From Biomphalaria glabrata (taxonomy: Eukaryota; Mollusca; Gastropoda; Planorbidae): DNA of 64,000 bases. The notes beneath the pieces were generated by a model that saw only the letters and a program-made list of their open reading frames with translations, ran no database searches and was not told the origin of the DNA. Below, one piece after another: positions 1 through 10,783 of the stretch (position 1 is the first letter of the stretch; every line of letters starts with the position of its first letter). The DNA is taken from NCBI RefSeq assembly GCF_947242115.1, contig NC_074726.1, positions 8,823,270-8,887,269 of the forward strand, read 5' to 3'. A program made the position numbers and the translations under genes.

Positions 1-1640
1 TGGGAATGTAGGCATGAATTTAAAGGATTGGTAAAATAAGCATAATGCTTATCCAATGTATTGTCCATAAACAAAATATGGCTGACAAAGTCATAGAATA
101 CGTTACAACTTAAGGAACTGGCTAGTAATACCAAACCAAACCCTGAATCTATATCTGTGATCTAAAGAAGCGAAAAAAACATTTGCTAATAAAACTTTTA
201 ATTAGAGGCCAGTGTTTACAAGGAACAAGTGACACAACAACCACAATGTATAAAGCTAAAAAAAAAACATTGTGTATGTGTGATTTTGAATGAGTATGTG
301 TCTGTATTGTATGCGTGTGTGAGTAAAATGCCAAAAAAAATGGAAAGAAACGTTGAAAGTGTACAATACCAATGAAACATTTGAAAAACGAGTTGAACAA
401 AGAAACGTATCGACATCGACTCTATTCCATGGACTCACGATATACATTTTTTGTTTAGCGCAGATTCTGTTGCGTTCATTAGTGGAAACGTGTCACGTGA
501 CAAAGATGTGTTTTATTAACCCTATACTTTTGTTCATGTATTCAACACCGACCTCTTCTCCTTTTTTATTTTTAAATAAATGAAGATCTTTTGTTCATGG
601 ACTAGGTAGACTCCCCCCCACTGGGGTGGTTTAAGCCTGTACACTGTTTCACATTCATACATAGTTAGTTTGGAAACTCGTGATTTTCAAACAATTCAAG
701 AGATAGCACTGCCCCATCTATACGAATCACAACTTGATAAGACTGTCATTTAATATTTAATAAACAAACAAAAGGCACTTGCTTAGGCTCGATGGTCAGA
801 GAATTTCACTTGGGGAGTTTTAATTTGTTCGTTTTTGTGAAGTAGGAAAAAAAAAGTAAATTATTTTTAAAAATCTTTTTTAAAAACAAAGCTTATCCAG
901 GGAAAACAACCACAGAATCACTGTCGTTTATCTCAGTAATGCAGGGTTTAATGCACATTTTCTATATATATATAACAAAATTAATAGTAATAGATTAATT
1001 GATTGGTTAGTATTTTGATTAATACAAGTATTGCGATCGGCTATGTATAGTCACTTATTTCGTGTTTAATTTTGTCATGTTCTATTTTTACAAAATGTTT
1101 TGTTTTGTGGTGGAGAATATGGTGCCACTTTCAATTAGAATTCTAATATTGCTTTGATGGATGTATTTTGGGAATTAGGAGTGAGTCTAGTGTGAATGTA
1201 ATTCTTTTTTTATAGTTATAATGTTTTGTTTGGTGTAATAAACAAATTGTAAGACAAATTTCCTTACGGACAATAAAGATTATAATTATTATTTACTTGT
1301 TAGATTTTCGCATCAAACACTAACGAACCAAAACTACGCCTGGTTGAACAATGTGGGCTAATTATCCCCCTTTGCTTTCCTGCTCAAAAAAGTTGCAAGA
1401 TGGCGCTGGCAAGGCATCCATAATTAAAAATGTCACTTTTAAAAAGAACAGCAGTTAGATGTTTATAGTGACACGTATCGTTGTCACGTGACAGTTACAT
1501 TTGAATAAATCATAAAGGGGAAAAAAAAAGCGGGATGGGTGAAGACTTTGTTTACGTGAAGGCCACCAATATATAAATAAATCGTGAGATATCCTGTGTA
1601 GTGAGTCTTAGAGCGAATGGATGGCATACTAAATTATAGA
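1..1640. other. AT-rich intergenic DNA, no gene seen
   Basis: No exon-like open frame, RNA gene or terminal inverted repeat was recognised. The short open frames here have no family motif and no flanking splice signals. There are short A/T runs and a C-run at 613-618. Confidence 0.5.
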
Positions 1641-1644
1641 GCAG

Positions 1645-2130
1645 TGAGTGGAAAGAAAGAAAAAAAAGAGAGAGAGACCCAAGAGAGAGAAAGAGAGAGA
1701 GAGGGGGAAAAGAGAGAGAGAGAGAGAGAGAGAAAGAGGGAGACAAGGAAAGAGAGAGGAAGAGAGAAAGGAGGAAAGAAGGAGAGATGGAGAGAGAGAA
1801 AAAGAGGGATAGAAATAGATAGAGAAAGAGAGGGAGAGAAAGAAAGGGAGAGAGAGAGAGGATAGAGAGAGAGGGGAGACAGGGGGAGACAGGGAAAAAG
1901 AGAAGAGGAGAGAAAGGAGGAAAGAAAGAGGAGATGTGTGTGAGAGAGAGAGAGAGAGAGGGAGAGAGGGAGAGAAAGAATGAGAGAAAAAAGGGCGAGA
2001 GCGAGGATGAGACAGAGTGAAAGAGAAAGAAGGAAAGAGAGAGGGAGCTGGGGAGAGAGGGAGAAAAAATGAGAGAAAGAGATGAAAAGAGAGAGAGAGG
2101 AAGAGCTATAGTTGGATAGAGAAAAAGAAG
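1645..2130. repeat. Long purine-rich (GA)n tract
   Basis: About 485 bp in which the + strand is almost wholly G and A (GAGA, GAAA and GGGA units), broken by a few short interruptions such as TGTGTGTG near 1935. The complementary strand reads as a spurious Leu/Ser protein of 170 residues, which is only CT repeat. The homopurine bias is strong enough to permit triplex (H-DNA) structure. Confidence 0.95.
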
Positions 2131-2876
2131 AGTAAAAAGACACCACTTATGACATTACAACTGATGTCACTACTCCTGCTTGTTAGCTGTCATTTTAACT
2201 TTTAATGGCTATGTTGTAGTTTGAATGACAGCATCTCATTTGCATATTTGTTATTATTCATTACGAGGATTAGAGAAAGGAACCTGATCGCTTGTGTGTG
2301 CGCGTGACATGGTCTGTTATGTTTACACATCTGCACGGATGTAAATGGTCGAAGCAGCTTGAAAAAGTTTGTCTAATGTCTAAGGCCACACCGTCTCATT
2401 AAATTATCTATAGTCTACTACTTCCGTCCCGGAGTGACTAGGGAGGATCATGTCATAAAGATGAGACAAAAGCCTAGGCTTTAGTGATGACCAGAACGAT
2501 GTCACCAACACAGAAGTTCCGCCCTCTCTAAGCAGCTGATGTGTCCAAAGGAACGGCAGATGTCGATGAATTTTAGGATTAGCGTCTTCGCAGGCTCTTT
2601 AAGGGTGTTGCACTGTGTGCTGCAAGCTGCCTAAGGGTCAAGGGCCCTGATTTTTCGCCGGCAGCCACTCCTGAATCCTTTTCTATGTGCCAGTTTAAAG
2701 AAAGATTATTCAATAATGATAAGAAAAATAATAATAAAAAATTATAGTAATAATAATATTATATCTTTATTAATTTGTAATGTATTACATTGTCCCACAA
2801 TTGGGCATTGCAAATAAATAGTAAAACCAGTAACACTCTTACTCTTCACTTGTTTAAAAGGGGTATGCATAAATGT
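2131..2876. other. Intergenic DNA, no gene seen
   Basis: Mixed unique-looking sequence with a short AT-rich stretch (about 2700-2765). I could not assign any element or exon. Confidence 0.4.
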
Positions 2877-2884
2877 ACATAAAC

Positions 2885-4517
2885 CATAAGCGTAGCCAGG
2901 ATTTTTTTCGGGGGGGGGGGGGGGGTTGGGGGGGGGAATTCGCCGCGGAAATTATATATATATATATGTGTGTGTGTTTAATCTTTATTACATTCTGACC
3001 CTTTCGCAGACGTTATGGTGCCCTAGAATAGATTCTTCCTGGAATTAGTGGAAAACTTGTAGACTCCCCGCCCTTGCTAGCAAGGGGGTCTGGGGGGGGG
3101 GGGGGAGCGCGGGGCGAAGCCCCGCCGCCGAGCACTATTTCTGGTATTGAAAGCCAACAAAATGCATATTATGAGGTATCTACAGTGCATTATCTTGCTA
3201 TTAAAAAGTTTTATTTCAAAAACGTAATGTGCTATTCTTACTGACTTAGACCATCTCGCGCAGTTCGGCGCATTTTCCTGCAAGCTGTTTCCGCCACTTT
3301 TATTTTGCGTAATTCATTTTGTCGGAGAACATGTCCCGCAAAACCTCATGCGACGCTCTGTCACAACCTTACTAAGGATTCGACTCCCAGTTCGGCATAT
3401 GATTTCTTTGATTTAGACCCGATCTCTATGACTGACTCCTAAAATCTGTCTTAGCCATCTTTGTTGAGACACATTTAGTGTTTTTCAATTTCGGCAGAAG
3501 ACTATTCACACTTTATTAATGGAGCCCAAGCCACTGGTAGAAATTTGTAACCTTTCTTGATTACGCTCTTGGAATTACATGCCTGTATTTCGTTTTAGAT
3601 TTTATATCGAAAAGAAAATGTTTTTTCAAAATCATCTGTTGAGGGGTTTTAATTCAAAACCCCATTTCGCTACGATCATAGAATTTGGTGACTGTAGTTT
3701 GCTTTAAAATAATATTGAAGAAAGAGGTTTTCAACTCTAAACGCTCTGTAGGGGAATTTTAAACTCAAAACCATCTGGAGGGGTTTTAAACTTTAAAGAA
3801 AAAGCCATCTGGAGGAGGGGGATTTAAACTCAAAACCCCCTTTGGCTACTCTCATAGCATTTTGAGTGCGTAATTTGCTTTTTTTTTAAATATTGAAGAG
3901 GTAGTTTTCAGCTTCAAACCCCGCTGGCAGGGGGGTTTTAAACTCAAAACCCCTTTGGCTACACTCATAGATTTTATAGTGTGTAATTTGCGTTTTTTTT
4001 TTATTGAATAGGTACTTTTTAGCTTCAAACTGGAGGGGGGGGGGGGGAGATTAAACTCAAAACCCCTTTGGCTACGCTCATAGAATTTTGAGTGTGTAAC
4101 TTGCTTTTTTTATATTGAAGAGGGGGTTTATCGTAAATTTTGGAGGGGGTTTTAAAATCAAAATCTTCCTTAACTGTGCTGTTGGAATTTGGGGATTGTT
4201 GTTTGCATTTTTTTGTTTTATTTTATAGAAGAGGGGGATTTAACTGCAAAAGCCTCTGGTAGAGGGTTTAAAACTCAAAACCCCATGTAGAGGGTTTAAA
4301 ACTCAAAACCCCCTGTAGAGGGTTTTTAACTCAAAACCCCCTCGGCTGTCCTGTGGTAAGTGATGATTTAGTATTAAAATCTCACCTAAAAAAAAACAAA
4401 ATGAAAGCAAAAATCAGTCACTTAATGCCGTCCCCCCCCCCACCTGCGGGGAGGGGGGATTTCATTTCGGGGGGGGGGGGGGTTGAACCCCCAAAACCCC
4501 CTCTGGCTACGCCCATG
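2885..4517. mobile_element. 1.6-kb non-autonomous DNA transposon with exact 8-bp target duplication
   Basis: The left end reads CATAAGCGTAGCCAGGAT. The right end, reverse-complemented, reads CATGGGCGTAGCCAG, so both termini share GCGTAGCCAG in inverted order. The element is flanked by the identical octamer ACATAAAC at 2877-2884 and 4518-4525. An 8-bp duplication fits hAT-like or related cut-and-paste transposases. No transposase is visible. The interior has poly-G runs near both ends and a degenerate tandem array (3640-4370). Confidence 0.85.
3640..4370. repeat. Degenerate tandem array inside the 1.6-kb transposon
   Basis: Diverged copies of a roughly 100-120 bp unit follow one another, each with a GGGTTTTAAACTCAAAACCCC core followed by a TTTGGCTACGCTCATAG-like block and an ATTGAAGAGG block. 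The GGCTAC(G)CTCATAG block resembles the element's own right terminus (CTGGCTACGCCCATG), so the array probably grew from subterminal sequence. Confidence 0.75.
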
Positions 4518-4525
4518 ACATAAAC

Positions 4526-5090
4526 ATTACTTTTATATTTATCTCATTATAATGCGATAAAAAAATAGAACAGAACAATAAATTAAACAACTAGAATTTC
4601 AGTGTAAACAAGTGATATAATGAACTCTGGTATGAAGAAATACTTCCCAGAAAAAAAAAAGCATTCCAATTCAATAGTCAAACAGACAGAGGGTGAAAAT
4701 CTTATTTCATATTTTGTCCAAGTCACAAGTATTCCCCCCCCCCTTCCCACCCTCTACATCAGCCAGACTCGGATCTTTACAGACTTTCCAATAACTGGCT
4801 TCTATCTCGCCTTGTCCAGTAAATATCTGCTGAAGGCAAATCGCATTTTCAGACATTCACCCCTCCCCCTCCCCCACATCTTTGGTCGCTGGGGTTATTG
4901 CTAGTCTATTACTCACCCATTTATCCAGTAAATAAATCTCTTTGGTGTTGTGTCTCTTGAGTACAAGGGAAATAACAAAGGTCTCGGCAATGCTGTCTTC
5001 TCTAGACATATCTAGTACACTCTGATGTGTGCGGATTAATATGGCCTCGTCTATTGGAATTCGCTTGCATTTATATAAAACATAGCTATG
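4526..5090. other. Intergenic DNA, no gene seen
   Basis: Contains C-runs near 4734 and 4860. No recognised protein motif in the open frames on either strand. Confidence 0.4.
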
Positions 5091-5098
5091 TCGATTCG

Positions 5099-5518
5099 CA
5101 GGGGCCGGCCCTAACAATTGCGGGCCCTATGCGAAACGGATTGCGCGGGACCCAGTCTGGGTAGGGATAAAGATAATAAGTGAAAATTAAGAATTTAAAT
5201 TAGAAAATAAATTTGTCTTCGCAGTACATTTTTGTTAAAATGAAAGCTGACAATGCCGTTTTTTTTTCTTTCTTTATCGAGCGTAGAATTTGCGTTTTCC
5301 ATATTGAATGACAGCCCAAAGTGACAATTTTGTCTATATATATATAACGAGATTTTTATGAGTTTAAGGGATATTTTAATAATTTCAGGAGATTTTGAAA
5401 AGCTCCTGGAATATCAGAAGGGCCGCGGTTATAATGGTTTAATTTAATAATTTATACCAAGGATTAGCGCGGGGCCTACTGCGGCCGCATAGGTTACAGT
5501 GGCCTAAGGCCGGCCATA
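5099..5518. mobile_element. hAT-type MITE (deletion derivative)
   Basis: The left end CAGGGGCCGGCCCTAAC pairs with the right end ...CCTAAGGCCGGCCATA as an imperfect inverted repeat of the CAGGGG hAT type. Flanks are TCGATTCG (5091-5098) and ACGATTCG (5519-5526), seven of eight bases matching. Long interior segments match the larger copy at 52255-52910, including TTTTCCATATTGAATGACA and TTTAATTTAATAATTTATAC. That larger copy contains part of a hAT transposase, so this one appears to be an internally deleted relative. Confidence 0.8.
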
Positions 5519-5526
5519 ACGATTCG

Positions 5527-6080
5527 TATGTTTCTCTCCGCATATTGATATCTATTTTATATATGTATTTAACTATGCATCAGTGGTCTATGTTGTTATT
5601 ATATTCATGTGTTTACTGATGAAGGTGTGATAGAAATAGTGTAGATCTTTTGAGAGGTGAACAGCGATTAGAATAATTAGATCAGGCCGCTTAGAGCTTA
5701 TCATCATATGTCAATGTGTAATGGAAGATCTTTTGATAACGATGAAATGAATTATAACCATGTCCCTGATAATGTATTTTCAGGCGACCACCTTTCACTT
5801 TATGTTTATTTGTCAATCATTCTTTCTTAAATATATATGCACGTCATTTTCACCTTGTGTTATGGAGTGTGTGTGTGTGTGTTTGTTTCTATGGTGATGG
5901 TGGGAAGAGGTTAGCTGTGAATGATGCAACACAGATGGCATTGTCGTCATTAGGCATCAGTTAAGGGAGACGACTCTAGAACGTGAGATGGAAAGGTTGT
6001 GTTATTGTAGTGAGTTAGTTAGATTTTATTATTTATTTATTCTCGTTTTGACAAAGAAGATTTTGTTGACCTACAACACT
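5527..6080. other. Intergenic DNA with a short (TG)n run
   Basis: A TG microsatellite lies at about 5868-5884. No gene seen. Confidence 0.4.
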
Positions 6081-6084
6081 CAGA

Positions 6085-6380
6085 CCAAAGAAAAACAAGA
6101 ACCTTTCGTCAATTTTGTAACTGAAGATGAGGTGACCTTGTTATTTAGAAGAGTAAACGTAACAAAAGCTTCTGGACCAGATAAAATTAATGGCAAGCAG
6201 GTCAAGCTATGTGCGGAACAAATCTCTTTTATCTTCTCTCACATCTTTAACCACTCGTTGCAAACGTGCGTAATTCCACACATCTGGAAAACTTCAGAGA
6301 TTATACCAGTACCAAAGAAACCAAAAATAGCTTAAATGATTTCCGCCCAGTAGCACTAACGCCTATAGTTATGCTGGTTA
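6085..6380 (+). pseudogene. LINE reverse-transcriptase N-terminal fragment
   Basis: The open frame encodes the part just before the RT core of a Jockey/CR1-type non-LTR retrotransposon: a DEVTLLFRRVNVTKASGPDK segment, then KLCAEQ, FNHSLQ, and PHIWKTSEIIPVPKKPK. A frameshift and stop after PKKPKIA move the continuation NDFRPVALTPIVM into another frame near 6333-6375. The remainder is missing, and a minisatellite starts at about 6400. This is a short dead 5' slice of a LINE ORF2; the clade beyond Jockey/CR1-like is not certain. Confidence 0.85.
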
Positions 6381-6399
6381 CATACTATTTACATTTATG

Positions 6400-6742
6400 A
6401 TTTTTGGGATGAAAAATATGAAATGACTTGGGATAAAGTGACAAGGGTATGAAATGACTTGGGATAAAGTGACAAGGGTATGAAATGACTTGGGATGAAA
6501 TGACCAGGAAATGAAATGACTTGGGATGAAATGACCAGGGGATGAAATGACTTGGGATGAAATGACCAGGGGATGAAATGACTTGGGATGAAATGACCAG
6601 GGAATGAAATGACTTGGGATGAAATGACCGGGGGATGAAGTGACTTGGGATGAAATGACCAGGGCATGAGTAGACATGGGATGGAATGACAACGGGATGA
6701 AGTGACTTGGGATGAAGTGACCGGGGATGAAGTGACCTGCAA
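6400..6742. repeat. 31-bp minisatellite, about 11 units
   Basis: The unit is 31 bp made of two similar halves, ATGAAATGACTTGGG and ATGAAATGACCAGGGG. The spacing between successive AAATGACTT blocks is 31 bp (6421, 6452, 6483). Left units carry GATAAAGTGACAAGGG variants. On the minus strand all frames stay open and read SHFIPWSFHPK-like peptides, which are not genes. Confidence 0.95.
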
Positions 6743-6747
6743 CCTAC

Positions 6748-6812
6748 GTATGTATGTATGTATGTATGTATGTATGTATGTATGTATGTATGTATGTATG
6801 TATGTATGTTTA
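6748..6812. repeat. (TATG)n microsatellite
   Basis: About 15 uninterrupted GTAT/TATG tetranucleotides directly follow the 31-bp minisatellite. Confidence 0.97.
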
Positions 6813-6934
6813 TTTGTACCGGAATGTAGGCTTGTTTATGTGTATGTATGCATTTGTAATGTAATGTATACATCTGTTAGTGTATGTATATCTCGTTAAT
6901 ATATATTAACTGTTTTAAAGATTCCTGCTTGAGC

Positions 6935-7125
6935 TTGAAAGGAAAGAGAGAGAAAAAGAGAGAGAGAGAGCGAGATAGAGAGAGAGAGAGGGTGAGAGAG
7001 ATAAATGGAAAGTGAGGAGATAAAGAGAGAGAGAGAGAGAGAGAAGGAGAGAGGGTTGATCTAAAGAGTAAAAAAAAGATACAAAAAAGAGAAAGAGATA
7101 GAGAGGAAGAGAGAGAGAGGGAAAT
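6935..7125. repeat. GA-rich tract
   Basis: Second homopurine-biased (GA)n stretch with interruptions, shorter than the one at 1645-2130. Confidence 0.85.
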
Positions 7126-7129
7126 GGTT

Positions 7130-8074
7130 TAACAAAGACGCATCTAGAAATGATGAGAAACGGACAAGAGTTTAATGCACACAGAAAGGGAACTTGGCCA
7201 GAGCGTTGATAAAAACTACTCAGTAATTAAATTACATGTGACGAATGAAAGAAGATCTCTCTCGCTAACAGCATATCTAAGAACCACACATTTGCCCACA
7301 CCCACACACCCACACACATACACACATACATGTGAACAGATATATCAGCACCAGGAATATGAATCTATATTTACCGACTGATCTGATGGGGGTAAATATT
7401 AAGATGAACTCTGGGAATGATAGCTACTACTCTCTCCCTTTGCGTCATCCCTTTAAAAAAAACAACACCTAGACATAACCCAAGCTATCAGTCAGACATG
7501 ATGAATGAGAGGTCACATCCGGCCAAGTGGTTCAACTGACCGTCCATCCATAAGACACCCATGATGAGTTCTAGCCCCTAACACCAGATTTGGTTTAGGC
7601 CCCCTTACCCCCCCCCGGCCGCCCCCCTCGGGTCTAACAACAAGACACATTTGTTTTTCTTTTCGCTTTTCTGTGTTTCGACCATTCGGTTTAGAGGCTA
7701 ATGTTTCGCTTCCTATTACGTCATTTCGTGATACATCGATGGAATATTATCGAAGATAACTTGATTGTAAACAAAGAGATCAATCAAAGTAGAATTTACT
7801 CCATCACATTTCAATTGAAAGCCATGATTGAAACAGTATAACAGATTTTTCTGTACGATTTTTTTTTATTACAAAGTGCAAGTCATTTGTCCGATTTGTT
7901 CAAGTTTACTTACTTGCTAGTTTTTTAGTTGATGGTCGGCTTTCAGTAGTCTCGTCTGAGTCACGAGATGAACATGTCAATGGATGCCAATCACAACGGA
8001 AATTATTTTATTACAAGTTTTCTCGACACTACCAAACGTTGGTAGTGAAGCTAAAAATAGGGCATAAAAGAGAT
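7130..8074. other. Intergenic DNA, no gene seen
   Basis: Includes a CA-rich run (about 7290-7332) and C-runs (about 7608-7628). No exon or element ends recognised. Confidence 0.4.
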
Positions 8075-8078
8075 TTAA

Positions 8079-8152
8079 CTCTTTCTCTCCGTAATTATTG
8101 ACCACATTCTGGTGGAATCAACGCTGGTATCGTCAGTTAGGAGAGAAGGAGT
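8079..8152. mobile_element. TTAA-flanked palindromic MITE, copy 1
   Basis: The left end CTCTTTCTCTCC and right end GGAGAGAAGGAG form an inverted repeat with one mismatch, with TTAA at 8075-8078 and 8153-8156. The interior matches the copy at 9992-10064. TTAA duplication points to a piggyBac- or Kolobok-type transposase acting in trans. Confidence 0.75.
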
Positions 8153-8156
8153 TTAA

Positions 8157-9130
8157 TATAAGCTTAAACTTGGCCCTAAGGAGCATCCAGATGTTTCTAG
8201 TAGTATTTTTAGATCGAGGAGAAAAAAAAGGGGGGCAAAATAGAAAAACTTGGGCTCAGCAATTCATTGCGTTTTATAAATACTTTCATCGTGCTTGTAT
8301 TATTTCTATAACCGTATATAGGCTAGTGCATCTCTAAAAACCTACCTGCTGTAATCTATGCTTTCATTTATTCTACGATTCCAGTTCAATTATTAATTTA
8401 TATTTCTTTAGCGAAGGTGTTCTGACTTGTCACGATTCCACGGAGCCCCGGCCGCGCGTGCATGTCGTGTCACGAGGCTTACGTCTGGCATTACGTCTTT
8501 TGTAATAATCACGTGACCCCAGTTCGCGCTTCTATTGGATAACTTGTTCAATTCCATGCTTGGCTTGGAAACTTTCGTTGTTATAGCAATGGGCTCTAGT
8601 ACATTATACATGTAACATAGGATTATTTAAAAATCGTTTCTAGATCTATCAAATTGTATTAGTACAAGTTCTTATTAATAATGTGCAGTGATGCTTGTTA
8701 TCACAAAGTACTTTAAAATTAAATATTGTTACTACTTCTAACTAACTGCAATTCTATCTACTTTTCGCTATCCCTCGTCAATAAATCACAAATGCGCAGA
8801 TCATATCATATCATAAAGTCTATTGGCATGTTTCAGGGTCACTTGTCTCTGCCCACTCGGCATTGACCACACCTGTGAAAGTTAGTCACACGTATGTGAG
8901 CATGCATTAACACACACACACACACACATAAAACCGCGCGCACTTGCAGACAAAGACTTATGGGAAGGCGCCTCTACAATATCTGAGTGTCCTTATGATT
9001 CATACCGCACGTACGCAGAACCACTTCATGGGTACGTACATCCCACCCACAATAATAAACACCGACTCGGAAACATTTGATACATCGATGGCACTGAAAT
9101 ATTGATGGATTCTAACTGAAAATCAGTTCG
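8157..9130. other. Upstream flank of the neuropeptide gene
   Basis: No exon found. A CpG-richer patch (8440-8535) contains CACGTGAC, and a (CA)n run sits at 8911-8927. It may contain regulatory sites, but nothing beyond such short motifs can be shown from sequence. Confidence 0.35.
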
Positions 9131-9136
9131 CGGTGA

Positions 9137-9180
9137 CACGTGAGAAAACCTTGGTGTCATGGACTAGATCTATATAAAAG
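9137..9180 (+). promoter_or_regulatory. Probable promoter of the allatotropin-related peptide gene
   Basis: A good TATA box, TATATAAAAG, lies at 9171-9180, with an E-box-like CACGTG at 9137-9142. Transcription would start at about 9200. It sits upstream of a splice-donor-like site at 9281 and an acceptor at 10632 just before the start codon. No transcript evidence is available. Confidence 0.5.
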
Positions 9181-9199
9181 TTCACTTGTTCACAGGCAG

Positions 9200-9280
9200 T
9201 GATTAGTCTGTGTGGTTTATTTTACTGATAGGATTTACTTTGCTAGAATAACCCAGAAACATTTGTTCAGTTCTGTTAAG
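9200..9280 (+). other. Possible 5' untranslated exon of the allatotropin gene
   Basis: It would run from about 30 bp past the TATA box to TTAAG|GTGAAT (donor at 9281). The partner acceptor is TTTTTTTGGCAG (ending 10632), so the second exon would begin at 10633, 56 bp before the ATG. This is inference from splice-site shape and spacing only. Confidence 0.4.
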
Positions 9281-9291
9281 GTGAATTGGTT

Positions 9292-9306
9292 TTATCTATC
9301 TATCTA

Positions 9307-9338
<32 letters not shown>
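9292..9338. repeat. (TATC)n / (TA)n microsatellite
   Basis: Short TATC run followed by about 12 TA dinucleotides, within the proposed 5' UTR intron. An A-run at 9485-9505 lies nearby. Confidence 0.9.
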
Positions 9339-9343
<5 letters not shown>

Positions 9344-9991
9344 TAACATACAGGGCCAATATACTTGTAATCTATCTGCTTCCTTTCTAAATCTGTTTGG
9401 TTGTAAGCTAAGTGTGTTGTCGTTAGTTAAATAGTAATTGGTAAGTGTCTTTAACTTTAAACAAACAAAATTTAAATAATACTTTAAAAAAAAAAAAAAA
9501 AAAAAGCTTATTTAAGGGAAAGAACTTCACATTTGCAGTCATATTATTTAATTCTGTAATATTATTTCCCCTTTTCTCTATCGATAAATTAATTTATTAC
9601 TTCTTATTAACTATTTAATTGGTTAATTTTTTAAAAAATTGTTTGTTGTCTTGTTAGTGACAATAAGGAATTGTGCAAGGTTTTAACTTAATCCGAGAAT
9701 AGGAAGTGGGAGAAATGACGTTAAACAAATGTGTACCAGACAGACAGGTTAACAGGCGGAGTGAGTTGAGAAAAGCTTTGTAAAAATATTAAAAGCTTCG
9801 CCGTAGTTCTCAACCGTTATTAAGAACTATATGCATTGCTTTACAACAATCCTGAAAAATTAGGCTTACATTTAAAAGTTGTAATTAACTTTGAGCTTCA
9901 GGTCATTCCACTAATTAAAATAGTAAACATCTGATGTGCCTAGAGATGCTTTCATTCTTTTATGGTCAAAGTCCATGACTGTTTCCTTTAA

Positions 9992-10064
9992 CTCTTTCTC
10001 TCCGTAATTATTTTTCACATTCTAGTGTAATCAACGTTGGTTTCGTCAGTTAGGAGAGAAAGAG
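9992..10064. mobile_element. TTAA-flanked palindromic MITE, copy 2
   Basis: The ends CTCTTTCTCTCC and GGAGAGAAAGAG are perfect inverted repeats (16 bp counting TTAA), with TTAA at 9988-9991 and 10065-10068. Only about 73 bp long. It differs from copy 1 at a handful of positions. Confidence 0.85.
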
Positions 10065-10319
10065 TTAAGTGTATATTTCTATTGTCAGGTTGAACTAAGA
10101 GAATCAGGGTAAATAGTTGACCTCAACACGTTTTTACATTGTGCTGTGGTAGTATCTTTTGAAATAGAACTTTTTAACTTTAAACTTAACTTTTATGTAT
10201 GAATTAATGCCTTGGCATGGAGGAATATAACTTTCGTATATAAAATGTAATTTCTGGTTGTAGAAAATTTCTTTGAACTCTGAATATCTAGAAAATATAA
10301 CAAGTAGAATATAAATATC

Positions 10320-10440
10320 AATTTAACATCTCAAATATAACTTGAACATCTAAAGTAGACCTATAACATCTAAAATATAACTTTTGCATCTAAAATATAA
10401 CATAAAGATAATAGATATACAATAAAAAAAGACAAACATA
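10320..10440. repeat. Short degenerate tandem repeat (about 18 bp)
   Basis: Repeated ACATCTAAAATATAACTT-like units, about six copies, imperfect, in the proposed 5' UTR intron. Confidence 0.7.
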
Positions 10441-10688
10441 TCAGATATCAAATAAACATTTAAGATATCATATAACTAAAACGATTTAGTTTATTTAATT
10501 TAGTTTATTCTTTTTTTTTATCCAAAGAAACAAACCTGATGGTAGATTTTCTCTTTTATATTTCAATCCATTGATTATTTTAGGCTTGTGTTTCTTTTGT
10601 ATTGTTTATGTTTTTAATTGTTTTTTTGGCAGGATAATTTTAACTTAAAGAATAAGAGAGACAATTGTAACATAGAAACTTCAGAAAA

Positions 10689-10783
10689 ATGTGTAGATCA
10701 TCTTTGACCTTCCAAGTTGGTGTTGTCCTGATTGCTATTTGTCTATTGGATGTTGTTGTTTCAGAGGACAGACGTATCAACAG
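10689..10783 (+). CDS. Allatotropin exon 1 (signal peptide)
   Basis: Encodes residues 1-31 and two bases of Arg32. Donor AACAG|GTGAGT. The hydrophobic core VGVVLIAICLLDVVVS is followed by a likely signal-peptidase site before EDRR. Confidence 0.92.

Noticed and set aside
1634-2146. 170-codon Leu/Ser open frame on the minus strand
   Set aside because: It is the complement of a GA tract; composition and period explain it fully.
6378-6873. Several overlapping frames reading SHFIPWSFHPK-like repeats
   Set aside because: Product of the 31-bp minisatellite and the TATG run; no signal, domain or splice context.
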